Below are positions 17,273-27,461 of a stretch of DNA of 64,000 bases, piece by piece. Position numbers and translations under genes: made by a program. The stretch lies in NCBI RefSeq assembly GCF_001429395.1, contig NZ_LMJT01000034.1, positions 1-64,000 on the forward strand, written 5' to 3'. Source of the DNA: Allobosea sp. Root381. GTDB lineage: Bacteria; Pseudomonadota; Alphaproteobacteria; Rhizobiales; Beijerinckiaceae. Position 1 is the stretch's first letter. Each line of letters opens with the position of its first letter. The notes below the pieces were generated by a model. The model worked only from the letters and a program-made list of their open reading frames with translations, was not told where the DNA came from and did no database searches.

Positions 17273-17636
17273 CGTCGCTCTTTCCCTGTTCGACATGGAA
17301 GGAATGAAGCACGCGATGCAGCACCGGCGCCAGCACGAACCCCGAGGCGATGACCACGAACAGGCCAGAGAACAAGGCGTAGAAGCCGGCGAAGAGCTTG
17401 CCACCCGAGGTCTTGAGCTGGTCGACCGGCCCCATGCCGGAGAGGATCATCGAGGCGTTGATGAAGGCGTCGATGGCGCTCATTCCCTCGGTCGCGGCAT
17501 ATCCGGTCATGCCGATCGCGAGCCCGATGCAGGCCAGGCCCAGCCAGAGCAGGATGGCGCGCCCCAGCCGCACAAGGAAGCGCCGCCGCGGGATCACGGC
17601 CTGCCGGCGATGCTCGAAGGCGAGGAGTTCCTTCAT
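17265..17636 (-). CDS. small membrane protein with a K+-channel-like pore layout
   Basis: 123 residues, two transmembrane helices: about 26-48 (ILLWLGLACIGLAIGMTGYAA) and about 83-106 (LFAGFYALFSGLFVVIASGF). Between them lies a re-entrant-loop-like segment AIDAFINASMILSGMGPVD. The order TM1, DAF-x-N-A/S helix, filter position, GK-LFAG-YALF, TM2 is that of two-TM potassium channels, but the TxGYGD filter is replaced by LSGMGP. I recall similar proteins annotated only as hypothetical. A transport role is inference. It is cotranscribed with the acyl-CoA thioesterase gene. Confidence 0.7.
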   Translation of the reverse strand: MKELLAFEHRRQAVIPRRRFLVRLGRAILLWLGLACIGLAIGMTGYAATEGMSAIDAFINASMILSGMGPVDQLKTSGGKLFAGFYALFSGLFVVIASGFVLAPVLHRVLHSFHVEQGKSDDD

Positions 17637-17769
17637 CGCGCGCTCTGCTCAGGTCGGCCACGTCGCTCCTCGGCAGCATGACTCATTCTCAGGCCTCTGG
17701 ACTTGCTCCACGTTCAGACCCGACGCAGGCTGGCGTCAAGCGCAGCCGACAGGACAGGAGGACGCCTCG

Positions 17770-18192
17770 ATGAATCCCACACCCGCCATGATCTGCATCT
17801 CGCTTCGCTACGCCGACGCGGTCAAGATGTATGACTGGCTGATCGAGGCCTTCGGCTTCGAGAAGCACGCCGCGCATTATTCCGAGGACGGCAGGACGCT
17901 GCTTCACGGCGAGCTCCGCATGGGATCGAGCTTCATCATGCTCGGCTCGGCGGAGGGCAATGAATTCGGCAAGCTCGTCTCCAGGCCGGCCGAACTCGGC
18001 GGCACCACGGCCTCGCCCTATATCGCGACCGACGACATCGACGCGCGCTGCGAGCGCGCTCGCGCAGCCGGCGCCGAGATCTGCGTGGAGCCCACCGACC
18101 AGCCCTATGGCAGCCGCGATTTCATCGCCAGGGACCCCGAAGGGCATGTCTGGTGCTTCGGGACCTACCGGCCCGCCTCGCCCGCGAACTGA
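17770..18192 (+). CDS. VOC (glyoxalase/bleomycin-resistance) family protein
   Basis: 140 residues from ATG 17770, with RBS ACAGGAGGA 8 nt upstream. The paired beta-alpha-beta modules of the vicinal oxygen chelate fold are visible: CISLRYADAVKMYDWLIEAFGFEKH, and later SPYIATDDIDARCERARAAGAEI, YGSRDFIARDPEGHVWCFGTY. The last segment contains the typical D-P-E/D-G-x-x-W ending. No specific substrate can be given. The 3' end overlaps the convergent MFS gene by 28 bp. Confidence 0.85.
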   Translation: MNPTPAMICISLRYADAVKMYDWLIEAFGFEKHAAHYSEDGRTLLHGELRMGSSFIMLGSAEGNEFGKLVSRPAELGGTTASPYIATDDIDARCERARAAGAEICVEPTDQPYGSRDFIARDPEGHVWCFGTYRPASPAN

Positions 18193-19412
18193 ACCGGCGC
18201 CGAGGGACGCCGCGCCCGCAGCATCAGCCAGCATACGATGCTGAGGTTGACGAAGTTCCAGGCGAGCCCGTTGAGGAAGGCCATGCGGTAGGAGCTGAAA
18301 TAGTCGAAGATCAGGCCCGACAAATAGCCGCCCGCCGCCATGCCGAGCACCGTCGCCGACATCACCAGGCCGATGCGGACGCCCGCCTGCTTCGCCGGCA
18401 GGTATTCGCGGATGATGACCGCGTACATCGGCACGATGCCGCCCTGGAACAGGCCGAAGATTGCGCTGACGACGTAGAGCGACTGCAGCCCGTCGAACCA
18501 GAGATAGAGGAACAGCGCCACGCCCTGCATCAGCGAGCCGATCGCCAGCGTCGCGACCCCGCCGATCCGGTCCGCAACGAAGCCCGAGCCGATGCGGCTG
18601 ACGATGCCGAGCAGCATCATCAGCGAGAGCATCTCCGCGCCGCGCGCGACGCCGTAGCCGAGGTCCCCGCAATAAGCGACGATATGGACCTGCGGCATCG
18701 CCATGGCCACGCAGCAGGCGAAGCCCGCAACGCAGAGCAGGAGCTGGAGCTGGCCGGCGCTGAGGCCGAGATCGCCGCGCGCGCCGGCGCTGGTCGCTTC
18801 GGCAGCAGCCAACGTCGCGGCGGCGGGCTGACGCCGGAAGAACGGCGCCAGCGGCAGCATGATCACCAGCGTCGCGATGGCGATGCCGAAATGGGTCGCG
18901 CGCCAGCCATGGTTCGCCAGGCCCCAGGTGATGATCTGCGGCCAGAACACGCCGGCGAGATAGCTGCCCGAGGCACCGCAGACCACGGCCAGCCCGCGAT
19001 GCCGGCGGAACCAGTGCGAGAGGTCCGAGATCAGCGGCGAGAAGCCGGCGGAGCTGCCGAGCCCGATCAGGAGCCCGTGCGCCAGCGCAAACTGCCAGAG
19101 CGACTGCGACATGGAGGCCGCGACATAGCCGGCAGCAAGCAGGAGCGCGCCGGCGACGATCGGGACGACGATGCCGTAGCGATCCGCGACCCGGCCCATG
19201 ATGATCTGCCCCGCGCCGAAGCCGATCATGGCGCTGGTATAGGGCAGAGAGGCGCCGGCCCGCAGCGTGTCGAACTCGCCCTGCATCGCCGGCAGGACCA
19301 CCACGACCGACCAGGAGCCGACGCAGGCGACCGTCCCGATCACCAGCGCGACGGCCAGGCGCAGCCAGGCATAGGGAGAATCGGGCTGATAACGCTCGGC
19401 GTTCTGGGTCAT
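18165..19412 (-). CDS. MFS transporter
   Basis: 415 residues, twelve predicted membrane helices. Helix 1 is LAVALVIGTVACVGSWSVVV. The loop 2-3 signature GFGAGQIIMGRVADRYG matches the MFS G-x-x-D-R-x-G motif, and a second copy occurs at the domain middle (RIGSGFVADRIGGVATL). It belongs with monocarboxylate/oxalate-formate type antiporters by general look (YLAGVFWPQIITWGL, GIVSRIGSGFVADRIG). The substrate is unknown. Its end overlaps the VOC gene tail-to-tail. Confidence 0.88.
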   Translation of the reverse strand: MTQNAERYQPDSPYAWLRLAVALVIGTVACVGSWSVVVVLPAMQGEFDTLRAGASLPYTSAMIGFGAGQIIMGRVADRYGIVVPIVAGALLLAAGYVAASMSQSLWQFALAHGLLIGLGSSAGFSPLISDLSHWFRRHRGLAVVCGASGSYLAGVFWPQIITWGLANHGWRATHFGIAIATLVIMLPLAPFFRRQPAAATLAAAEATSAGARGDLGLSAGQLQLLLCVAGFACCVAMAMPQVHIVAYCGDLGYGVARGAEMLSLMMLLGIVSRIGSGFVADRIGGVATLAIGSLMQGVALFLYLWFDGLQSLYVVSAIFGLFQGGIVPMYAVIIREYLPAKQAGVRIGLVMSATVLGMAAGGYLSGLIFDYFSSYRMAFLNGLAWNFVNLSIVCWLMLRARRPSAPVQFAGEAGR

Positions 19413-19536
19413 GTTTCCTCGGCGGCCGCTATCCGGCTCGTGATATTTCCGGCAGGATTAGCAGTAAGCGCCCGCTGGGCAAGCGCGCCCGACACAGCCC
19501 TGTCGCGCGTCGCGCGGATGAGCGGCCTCGCCCCAA

Positions 19537-19565
19537 ATAAAAACCGCGGCCCTTGCGGGCCGCGG
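19537..19565 (-). terminator. intrinsic terminator of the PfpI-family gene
   Basis: Stem CCGCGGCCC (19544-19552) and GGGCCGCGG (19557-19565) with a 4-nt loop. Read on the minus strand it is followed by TTTTTATTT. It lies 25 bp past the stop of the DJ-1/PfpI gene. Confidence 0.8.
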
Positions 19566-19590
19566 CTCGAAATCGGTTCTGAAGGCGCCC

Positions 19591-20151
19591 TCAGGCGGCG
19601 CGGCGCTCGTGCCGGCCCTCGCGCACCTCCTCGATGATCTTGGCGACGAAGGCCGGCAGGTCGCCGGGCTGGCGCGAGGTGATCACGCCCTTGTCGGTCA
19701 CGACCTCGCTGTCCTCCCACTGCGCTCCGGCATTGACCATGTCCTGCCGGATCGTCTTGTAGGAGGTCACCTTTCGCCCCTTGGCGATGCCGCTGTCGAT
19801 CAGCAGCCAGGGGCCGTGGCAGACGGCCGCGACCACCTTGCCCTGGTCGAAGAAATCCTTGATCAGCGCCAGCGCCTCGTCGTTGCCACGCAGCGTGTCG
19901 GGATTCATCTGCCCGCCGGGCAACACGATCGCGTCGTAGTCCCGGGCCTGGACCTGGTCGAGCGCCCGATCGACCTTGACCGGCCGGCCCCAGTCCTTGC
20001 CTTCCCAGCCCTTGATCTCGCCGGTTTCCGGCGATGCGATATCGACCGTTGCGCCGGCCTTCTGCAGGGCGGCATGGGGGACGTCGAGCTCGGACTGCTC
20101 GAAGCCGTGGGTCGCGAGGATGAGAATCTTCTTGCCGGCCAGATCGCTCAT
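19591..20151 (-). CDS. DJ-1/PfpI family protein (type 1 glutamine amidotransferase-like)
   Basis: 186 residues from ATG 20151. The nucleophile elbow is AAVCHGPWLLID with C111-H112, and glutamate 18 in THGFEQSELDVP completes the usual Glu-Cys-His arrangement. VLPGGQMNPDTLRGND is the second conserved loop. This is the YhbO/PfpI subgroup, credited with protease, chaperone or deglycase activity against glycated or stressed proteins. The cellular role here is not shown by context: it stands alone with its own terminator. Confidence 0.9.
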   Translation of the reverse strand: MSDLAGKKILILATHGFEQSELDVPHAALQKAGATVDIASPETGEIKGWEGKDWGRPVKVDRALDQVQARDYDAIVLPGGQMNPDTLRGNDEALALIKDFFDQGKVVAAVCHGPWLLIDSGIAKGRKVTSYKTIRQDMVNAGAQWEDSEVVTDKGVITSRQPGDLPAFVAKIIEEVREGRHERRAA

Positions 20152-20254
20152 GGCTTTTCTCCTGAACTGTTGGGGTCTGTTCAGGAAACAGCCTGGGCCG
20201 GGAAGCGTTCCCGGGAAAAGCGCCACCGCGCCGTCTTGTCTCTGACTTCTTGCC

Positions 20255-20542
20255 TCAGCGGAAGATGCGTTCGCCTTCCATGTCGACCAGCTGCTGGCCC
20301 TTGGTCAGGGTGAAGTCGGTCGCCTCCGCCAGGCCGGGAAAGCGGTCCGCCCGGACGAAGCGATGGCTCTTCAGCTCGCCGTCGACCAGCTTCTCGACGA
20401 TCCCGCAGAGCTGGTACTGGCCGCCCTCCTGATAGGGCGTCGCATGGATGGTGAAGCCGTTGTGCTCGATGGTCTTGGCCGGGCCGGCCGGCTTTTCGTC
20501 CGCCGCCTTGCGGCCCCCGAACAGGGATTTCAGGAAGGACAT
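20255..20542 (-). CDS. HlyU family protein
   Basis: 95 residues beginning MSFLKSLFGGRK. The conserved block HNGFTIHATPYQEGGQYQLCGIVEK, then RFVRADRFPGLAEATDF and the C-terminal KGQQLVDMEGERIF match the HlyU domain family. In Vibrio HlyU is a transcriptional activator of haemolysin; alphaproteobacterial members are mostly uncharacterised and this small form lacks any extra domain. A regulatory role should not be assumed. Confidence 0.82.
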   Translation of the reverse strand: MSFLKSLFGGRKAADEKPAGPAKTIEHNGFTIHATPYQEGGQYQLCGIVEKLVDGELKSHRFVRADRFPGLAEATDFTLTKGQQLVDMEGERIFR

Positions 20543-20612
20543 CGGGTTCTCCTCAGCTCGGACGCGTTGGCGGGAGAAGTAGCCGCAGCTGCCTGCCCTG
20601 CCAAGCCGCGGG

Positions 20613-21032
20613 TTATCTCGAAAGATGCAGCACGACTTCGCGGCGCTGCGGACTGCGGCGATGCTCGAACAGATAGATGCCCTGCCAGGTGCCGAGCAGG
20701 AGCCGCCCCTCGCGCACTGGCACCGTCAGCGAAACCGGCAGCATCGCCGCCTTGATATGGGCCGGCATGTCGTCCGGCCCCTCGGCGCGATGGACAAGAT
20801 AGGCCATGGCCGGATCGTCGGCCGAGGGCACCAGCCGGCGGAAGAAGGCATCGAGGTCGCGCCGCACATCCGGGTCGGCATTCTCCTGGATCAGCAGCGA
20901 GCAAGAGGTATGGCGCAGGAACAGGGTCAGGAGCCCGGTCTCGCCGCCCGCCTCGCCGACGAAGGCCGCGGCGCGATCGGTGAATTCGTAGAGGCCCGGC
21001 CCTTTCGTTTCGATGGCGAGGATCGTCTGCAT
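20613..21032 (-). CDS. YjbQ family protein (secondary thiamine-phosphate synthase-like)
   Basis: 139 residues, matching the UPF0047/YjbQ family length. Key segments: TLFLRHTSCSLLIQENADPDVRRDL with the conserved histidine and cysteine, HRAEGPDDMPAHIKAAMLP, and the C-terminal GRLLLGTWQGIYLFEHRRSPQRREV. The family shows weak thiamine-phosphate synthase activity in vitro; the physiological role is unsettled. No thiamine gene or TPP riboswitch is visible nearby. Confidence 0.92.
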   Translation of the reverse strand: MQTILAIETKGPGLYEFTDRAAAFVGEAGGETGLLTLFLRHTSCSLLIQENADPDVRRDLDAFFRRLVPSADDPAMAYLVHRAEGPDDMPAHIKAAMLPVSLTVPVREGRLLLGTWQGIYLFEHRRSPQRREVVLHLSR

Positions 21033-21163
21033 CGTAGCCCACCTCCTTCCGGCATGTTGCGTCAGGAAACAGGCCGCAGCCAGGCTGCGAGATCAAGCCC
21101 ACGATCCGCCGCCCTAACACTTAGGCATTGACCTAACTAAATTCCCGACGCAGGATTGGCGTC

Positions 21164-21508
21164 ATGACCAGCCCCCAGCCTGCCCTCGATGAAGCCTTCA
21201 AAGCGCTAGCCGACCCGACGCGGCGCGCGGTGGTCCAGGCACTGGGCCACGGGCCGGCCTCGGTGAGCGAGCTCGCCAGGCCGTTCGAAATGGCGCTGCC
21301 GAGTTTTCTCCAGCATCTCAAGGTGCTGGAGGATTGCGGCCTCGTCGCGACAAGCAAGAGCGGCCGGGTCCGCACCTGTACCCTGCGGCCGGAGCCACTG
21401 GCAGCCGCCGAACAGTGGCTCGAAAAGCAACGCTCGCTCTGGACAAAGCGTCTCGACCAGCTCGACCGGCTGGTCCTTCAACTGCAAGAACAGGAGGAAA
21501 ACGGATGA
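21164..21508 (+). CDS. ArsR family transcriptional regulator
   Basis: 114 residues. The winged helix is typical: FKALADPTRRAVVQALGHGPASVSELARPFEM, recognition helix ALPSFLQHLKVLEDCGLV, wing TSKSGRVRTCTL. No cysteine metal site is visible, so it is not a classical metal sensor. The stop overlaps the start of the AHSA1-family gene by 4 nt. ArsR-AHSA1 pairs of this kind are common in proteobacteria, and the regulator is usually autoregulatory. Confidence 0.92.
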   Translation: MTSPQPALDEAFKALADPTRRAVVQALGHGPASVSELARPFEMALPSFLQHLKVLEDCGLVATSKSGRVRTCTLRPEPLAAAEQWLEKQRSLWTKRLDQLDRLVLQLQEQEENG

Positions 21509-21987
21509 CCGATACGCATGCGACCGTGTTCGATGCATCGCTCGACCTCGAGCTCAAGCGCGAAGTCGAGGTGCCGCCACGTCTGATCTGGCGGGCCTGG
21601 ACGGAGCCGAAGCTGCTGATGCAGTGGTTCACCCCCGCGCCCTTGCGGACGACCGCCTGCGAGCTCGACCTGCGTCCCGGCGGCAAGTTCCGCACGGTGA
21701 TGGAGGGCCCGGACGGCGAAAAGCACGACAGCACCGGCTGCGTACTCGCCGTGATCCCCGAGAGCTATCTCGCTTTCACCGATGCGCTCGGCCCCGGCTA
21801 TCGCCCGCTCGGGAGCGGCTTCATGAGCGCGTCGGTCTCGATCGCCCCCAGTCCGAAGGGCACGCTCTACATCGCCCGCGCCCTCCACAAGGATGCCGGA
21901 GACAAGAAGAAGCACGAGGATATGGGCTTCCACCAGGGCTGGGGCACCGCCCTCGACCAGTTGGTCGCACTGGCCAGAACGCTCTGA
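21505..21987 (+). CDS. SRPBCC/AHSA1 domain protein
   Basis: 160 residues. The START-like fold is recognised from LDLELKREVEVPPRLIWRAWTEPKLLMQWF near the N-terminus, the ACELDLRPGGKF strand, and the C-terminal helix HQGWGTALDQLVALARTL. AHSA1-type proteins of this ArsR-linked group bind hydrophobic ligands and are not shown to be Hsp90 activators in bacteria. Translationally coupled to the ArsR gene. Confidence 0.9.
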   Translation: MTDTHATVFDASLDLELKREVEVPPRLIWRAWTEPKLLMQWFTPAPLRTTACELDLRPGGKFRTVMEGPDGEKHDSTGCVLAVIPESYLAFTDALGPGYRPLGSGFMSASVSIAPSPKGTLYIARALHKDAGDKKKHEDMGFHQGWGTALDQLVALARTL

Positions 21988-22004
21988 GCCGCCCGGCTAT
22001 CGCT

Positions 22005-22433
22005 TCAACGAAGGCTATGCCGCGGCCCTGCGATCTCGCCGCGCTGGCTCGCGCGCGCCATCTCGAAGCTGTCGGCGATGCGCCGCGCCCGCACGGTGAA
22101 GGCGGCTGCGATGTCCGGCGCGCCGCAGATTTCGGCTGTGGTCTCCTCGAACAGCGCGAGCCAGCGGTCGAAATGCTGCGGCTCCAGCGGCAGGATCAGA
22201 TGCGGGCGCATCGGCCGGCCCTGATAGCGGCCGGTGCGCAGCATCACCGAGCTCCAGAAATCGGTGATGTTGGCGATGTGCTCGTCCCAGTCATGCACCG
22301 CACCCATGAAGATCGGCCCGATCAACGCATCCTCGCGCGCCCGCTCGTAGAAGCGACGCACCAGCGCCGCGATCATTGCATCGGTGATCGCGAGATGGGC
22401 AGCGCCGGGCTGTGTCAGCGGGTTGTCGGTCAT
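22005..22433 (-). CDS. group III truncated haemoglobin
   Basis: 142 residues from ATG 22433 (ATG 22469 also in frame). The trHb group III pattern is visible: ALVRRFYERAREDALIGPIF, WDEHIANITDFWSSVMLRTGRYQGRP, then the proximal histidine region LPLEPQHFDRWLALFEET. Such proteins bind oxygen or nitric oxide under low oxygen. No linked oxidoreductase is present; the next gene converges from the left. Confidence 0.92.
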   Translation of the reverse strand: MTDNPLTQPGAAHLAITDAMIAALVRRFYERAREDALIGPIFMGAVHDWDEHIANITDFWSSVMLRTGRYQGRPMRPHLILPLEPQHFDRWLALFEETTAEICGAPDIAAAFTVRARRIADSFEMARASQRGEIAGPRHSLR

Positions 22434-22510
22434 GATCTGTCGGTCGTGGCTCGCTCGTCGGTGCGCCACCCTATCCGGGCATGCGGCAGTTCGCCTTGCG
22501 CTAGATCAGC

Positions 22511-24129
<1,619 letters not shown>

Positions 24130-24133
<4 letters not shown>

Positions 24134-24999
24134 GGTTCCGCGTGGGCTTCCTGCGTGATGTTGCGCTGCAATAGGGCATGGATGTCGATTTCGGAAGGGT
24201 GGTGCGCGCCCGTCCGGGCTGCGGCCGGTGCCTGAACCTGCTCATGCGCCGCATCCAGCGCCGCCGTGATCTCATGCGCATGGGCGAAGAAGCGCTCGCG
24301 CACCGCCCGGGCATGAGGGTTGGCGCGTTCGATGGCGTGAAAGACGGATGGCGCGTCATGCCGCACCATCTCTGTTGCCTGCATCAAGAGTTCGAAGCTG
24401 CGCGTCGTCATCCGGCGCGGCAGCGGCCCCATCCCGACGAGGATTTTTGCGACGAGATGGGTCAGGCCCTGCACCATCGCCATTTCGCGGTCATGCGCAT
24501 CCGGCGTGGTCAGGATGACATCCAGCTTCAGCCTGCTGCGCAGGAAGGCGCCGATGCGCCCGGCGCTCTCGCTCCTCACCGGACAAAGCGCGATCTTCAG
24601 CCCGGCGATGCCGTTGCGGGCGCTCTGGGGGCCAAACAGCGGATGCGAGCCGATGATCTCGACATGATCGGGCAAGCCCGCCAGCAGCCGGCGCGCCGGC
24701 TCGATCTTCACCGAACCGACATCGAGCACGATCGCCCCGGCGCGCAGATGCGGGCGCAAGGCCTCGATCGCGTCGCTCATGGCATCGACCGGCACGGCGA
24801 GGATGACGATGTCGCAGGCTCCGACCTCGGCGATGGTGCCGGGCACGAGGCCGCAACCCGTGGGATCGGGAAGCGCGGGCTGCTGCGGATCGAAAACCAT
24901 CACCGGCAGATGCGGCTGGAGATGGTGCGCCATCAGCCGCCCGAAGGCGCCGAAGCCCATCAGCCCGATGGAATGGAAGGATTTTTTCGAGATCGGCAT
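24130..24999 (-). CDS. prephenate dehydrogenase (TyrA family)
   Basis: 289 residues. N-terminal Rossmann domain with GLMGFGAFGRLMAHHLQP, then CDIVILAVPVDAMSDAIEAL, the conserved DVGSVKIEPARRLL and GSHPLFGPQSA, where the histidine is catalytic in TyrA. The C-terminal helical domain follows (MVQGLTHLVAKILVGMG). It probably oxidises prephenate or arogenate in tyrosine synthesis. It is shorter than the plant-like arogenate forms with an ACT domain. Overlaps the ABC-F gene start by 4 nt. Confidence 0.85.
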
Positions 25000-25039
25000 C
25001 GTCTTGGTCCCTGAGAGGGCCGCGATGCCGGGTGACTGC

Positions 25040-25070
25040 CAAAATTCAACCGCCAGCGCGGCGGTTGAAG
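25040..25070 (-). terminator. hairpin with T tract between the YARHG gene and tyrA
   Basis: Perfect 10-bp stem TTCAACCGCC (25046-25055) and GGCGGTTGAA (25061-25070), loop AGCGC. On the minus strand it is followed by a TTTT run. It could end the YARHG-protein transcript or sit in the tyrA leader, 47 bp before the tyrA start. Confidence 0.6.
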
Positions 25071-25206
25071 CATGAGAATGCGACCCGCCTTATGAGGACG
25101 GGGCGTAATAGTTCCGGGCGAGGTTGGTAGCCTGGTTCATGGCCTGCTTGAAGCGCAGTGGAATTGGACTGTCAACCGGGAGCGGACTTGGAACCGCCCT
25201 CGCCCA

Positions 25207-25476
25207 TCAGCGTGGGCAGCCGAGCTTCCGTTCACGCTGCTGGATCGCGGCGATATCGGCCCGCTGGCGGGCCGTCAGCGGAACATCCGCGATGTTCTCA
25301 TACCGGCAATCGGCATTGTCGCCGAAGGCAGCCTTGGCGCGTGCCGTCTTGAAGCAGTAGCCGGCGTCGAAATAGATCGCATTGCGCTCGCCCCACATCT
25401 CGTCGCAGAGCGCCTGCCCCAGCGCCGGCGAACCGACGATGGACAGTGCGAGGCAGATCAGCGGCAGGCGCGGCAT
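25207..25476 (-). CDS. YARHG domain-containing secreted protein
   Basis: 89 residues with an N-terminal signal peptide (MPRLPLICLALSIVGSPALG, cleavage near residue 20). The remainder, CDEMWGERNAIYFDAGYCFKT then ENIADVPLTARQRADIAAIQ, fits the YARHG extracellular domain, with three or four cysteines likely in disulfides. The function of the domain is unknown; it is usually periplasmic or exported. Confidence 0.8.
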   Translation of the reverse strand: MPRLPLICLALSIVGSPALGQALCDEMWGERNAIYFDAGYCFKTARAKAAFGDNADCRYENIADVPLTARQRADIAAIQQRERKLGCPR

Positions 25477-25521
25477 GGCGTCTCTCGATCGTTCGGCAGG
25501 CTGCTTCGGCGAACGACCGGA

Positions 25522-26724
25522 TCAGGCCCCGGCCTTCTCCTTGTCCATCAGCTCGACGAAGCGCTTGAACAGGTAGTGGCTGTCCTGCGGGCCGGGCGAG
25601 GCTTCCGGGTGGTGCTGGACGCTGAAGGCCGGGCGGTCGGTCAACGCGATCCCGCTGTTCGAGCCGTCGAAGAGCGAGACATGGGTCTCGACCGCATGGG
25701 CCGGCAGCGAGGCCGGATCGACCGCGAAACCGTGGTTCATCGAGACGATCTCGACCTTGCCGGTGGTCTTGTCCTGCACCGGATGGTTTGCGCCGTGATG
25801 GCCCTGCTTCATCTTCATCGTCTTGCCGCCGATGGCGAGCGCCATCATCTGGTGGCCAAGGCAGATGCCGAAGGTCGGGACCTTCTTCTCGAGCAGCTCC
25901 TTGATCACAGGCACGGCGTATTCCCCAGTCGCCGCCGGGTCGCCCGGGCCGTTCGACAGGAAGACGCCGTCCGGCTTCAGCGACAGGATGTCCTCGGCGC
26001 TGGCGGTCGAGGGCACGACGGTGACGTCGCAGCCGGCCTTGGCCAGCAGGCGCAGGATGTTGCGCTTCACGCCGTAGTCGATGGCGACGACCTTGTGGGC
26101 GGCGCCGTCGCGCTTGCCGTAGCCGGCCGGCCACTGCCAGGGCGTCTCGTCCCAGTCATAGCGCTGGGCCGAGGTGACCAGCGGTACGAGGTCGAGCCCG
26201 GCCATGTCGGGCAGCTCGGCTGCGAGCTTCTTCAGGCGCGGAATGTCGAAATTTCCGTCCGGCGCATGGGCCAGGATCGCGTTCGGCATGCCGTTGTCGC
26301 GGATCAGCGCGGTCAGCGCGCGAGTATCGACGCCGCAGATGCCGACGATGTTGCGCGCCTTGAGCCAGGCGTCGAAATGCCGGCCAGCCCGCCAGTTGGA
26401 AGGCTCGGTGACGGCGGCATGCAGCACGACGCCACGCACGCCCGAGGAGGCGGCGGCGTTGACGGTCTCGGTATCCTCCTCGTTCACGCCGACATTGCCG
26501 ACATGCGGGAAGGTGAAGGTGATAATCTGCCCGGCATAGGACGGGTCGGTCAGGATTTCCTGATAGCCGGTCATCGCCGTGTTGAAGCAGACTTCGCCTG
26601 GGGCCTCGCCGGTGGCGCCGAGGCCGAAGCCTTCCAGCACCGTGCCGTCCGCCAGCACGAGGAGCGCGGTCGCGCGCGGTTCGCTCCAGCCGTCGGCGGC
26701 GGGGTTTCCTTCGGGTGCGGTCAT
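25522..26724 (-). CDS. carA: carbamoyl-phosphate synthase small subunit
   Basis: 400 residues from ATG 26724. N-terminal half with LVLADGTVLEGFGLGATGEA and FNTAMTGYQEILTDPSYAGQ, C-terminal class I glutamine amidotransferase domain with the nucleophile cysteine in FGICLGHQMMALAIGG and the His-Glu pair in QHHPEASPGP. It hydrolyses glutamine and feeds ammonia to CarB for carbamoyl phosphate, the precursor of arginine and pyrimidines. It is divergent from yqeY, while carB lies about 19 kb away in this window. Confidence 0.97.
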   Translation of the reverse strand: MTAPEGNPAADGWSEPRATALLVLADGTVLEGFGLGATGEAPGEVCFNTAMTGYQEILTDPSYAGQIITFTFPHVGNVGVNEEDTETVNAAASSGVRGVVLHAAVTEPSNWRAGRHFDAWLKARNIVGICGVDTRALTALIRDNGMPNAILAHAPDGNFDIPRLKKLAAELPDMAGLDLVPLVTSAQRYDWDETPWQWPAGYGKRDGAAHKVVAIDYGVKRNILRLLAKAGCDVTVVPSTASAEDILSLKPDGVFLSNGPGDPAATGEYAVPVIKELLEKKVPTFGICLGHQMMALAIGGKTMKMKQGHHGANHPVQDKTTGKVEIVSMNHGFAVDPASLPAHAVETHVSLFDGSNSGIALTDRPAFSVQHHPEASPGPQDSHYLFKRFVELMDKEKAGA

Positions 26725-26877
26725 GTCTATGTCTCGGTCCAGGCCGCGGCAGCGCGGCAATGCATGGGCGGCAGCGGGTTTCGCTGCGCGTCGTCTGGAG
26801 CGCGAGCCTTAAAGACGCGCTCCCATGCCGTCAATCGATGCGGGCGCAAACCCGCGCCACAAAAAGGGAATACCCAC

Positions 26878-27339
26878 ATGACCAGCCTGCGCGAGCGCTT
26901 CACGGCCGATCTCAAGGAGGCGATGAAGGCCGGCGAGAAGGGCAAGGTCTCGACCATCCGCCTGATCACCTCGGCGCTGAAGGACAAGGACATCGAGGCC
27001 CGCGGCCTCGGCAAGGGCGAGACGACGCCGGACGAGCTGCTGGCCCTGCTGCAGAAGATGATCAAGCAGCGCCAGGAATCGATCGCGATCTACGAGGCCA
27101 ATGGCCGCCCCGAGCTCGCCGCCGGCGAGAAGGCCGAGGTCGAGGTGATCTCGGGCTACATGCCCAAGCAGATGTCGGATGATGAGGTGCAGGCTGCGAT
27201 CGCTGCCGCCGTCACCGAAAGCGGCGCCGCCTCGGTCAAGGACATGGGCAAGGTCATCGCGATCCTGCGCGCCAACTATGCCGGCCAGATGGATTTCGGC
27301 AAGGCGAGCGGCATGGTGAAGGCTGCGCTGGCGGGGTGA
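26878..27339 (+). CDS. GatB/YqeY domain-containing protein
   Basis: 153 residues from ATG 26878. The YqeY pattern is plain: LRERFTADLKEAMKAGEKGK, STIRLITSALKDKDIEARG, IKQRQESIAIYEANGRPELA and the tail GQMDFGKASGMVKAALAG. It is the tail-like domain of amidotransferase GatB as a free protein; its function is uncertain. In many alphaproteobacteria it lies between carA and dnaG, as here. Confidence 0.95.
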   Translation: MTSLRERFTADLKEAMKAGEKGKVSTIRLITSALKDKDIEARGLGKGETTPDELLALLQKMIKQRQESIAIYEANGRPELAAGEKAEVEVISGYMPKQMSDDEVQAAIAAAVTESGAASVKDMGKVIAILRANYAGQMDFGKASGMVKAALAG

Positions 27340-27340
27340 T

Positions 27341-27382
27341 CCGGCCGATCGAGCGATGTCGCGACATCGCTCGATCGGCCGG
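27341..27382. repeat. 42-bp perfect palindrome between yqeY and dnaG
   Basis: Arms of 21 nt are perfectly complementary with no spacer (axis between 27361 and 27362). It begins 2 bp after the yqeY stop. There is no T tract, so it is not a standard intrinsic terminator. It would form a cruciform or an mRNA hairpin that could separate yqeY from dnaG expression. Confidence 0.75.
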
Positions 27383-27461
27383 CTGTGGATTGTCCCGATA
27401 AGGTTGGCTGGAACGATATCCGCGATTGGCTTTGAGCGCGTCTGCGCCCACATAGAAGCCG

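Noticed and set aside
25576-27339. long plus-strand frame that joins antisense-carA sequence to YqeY
   Set aside because: Only the last 153 codons match a family; the rest is antisense of carA. Start set at 26878.
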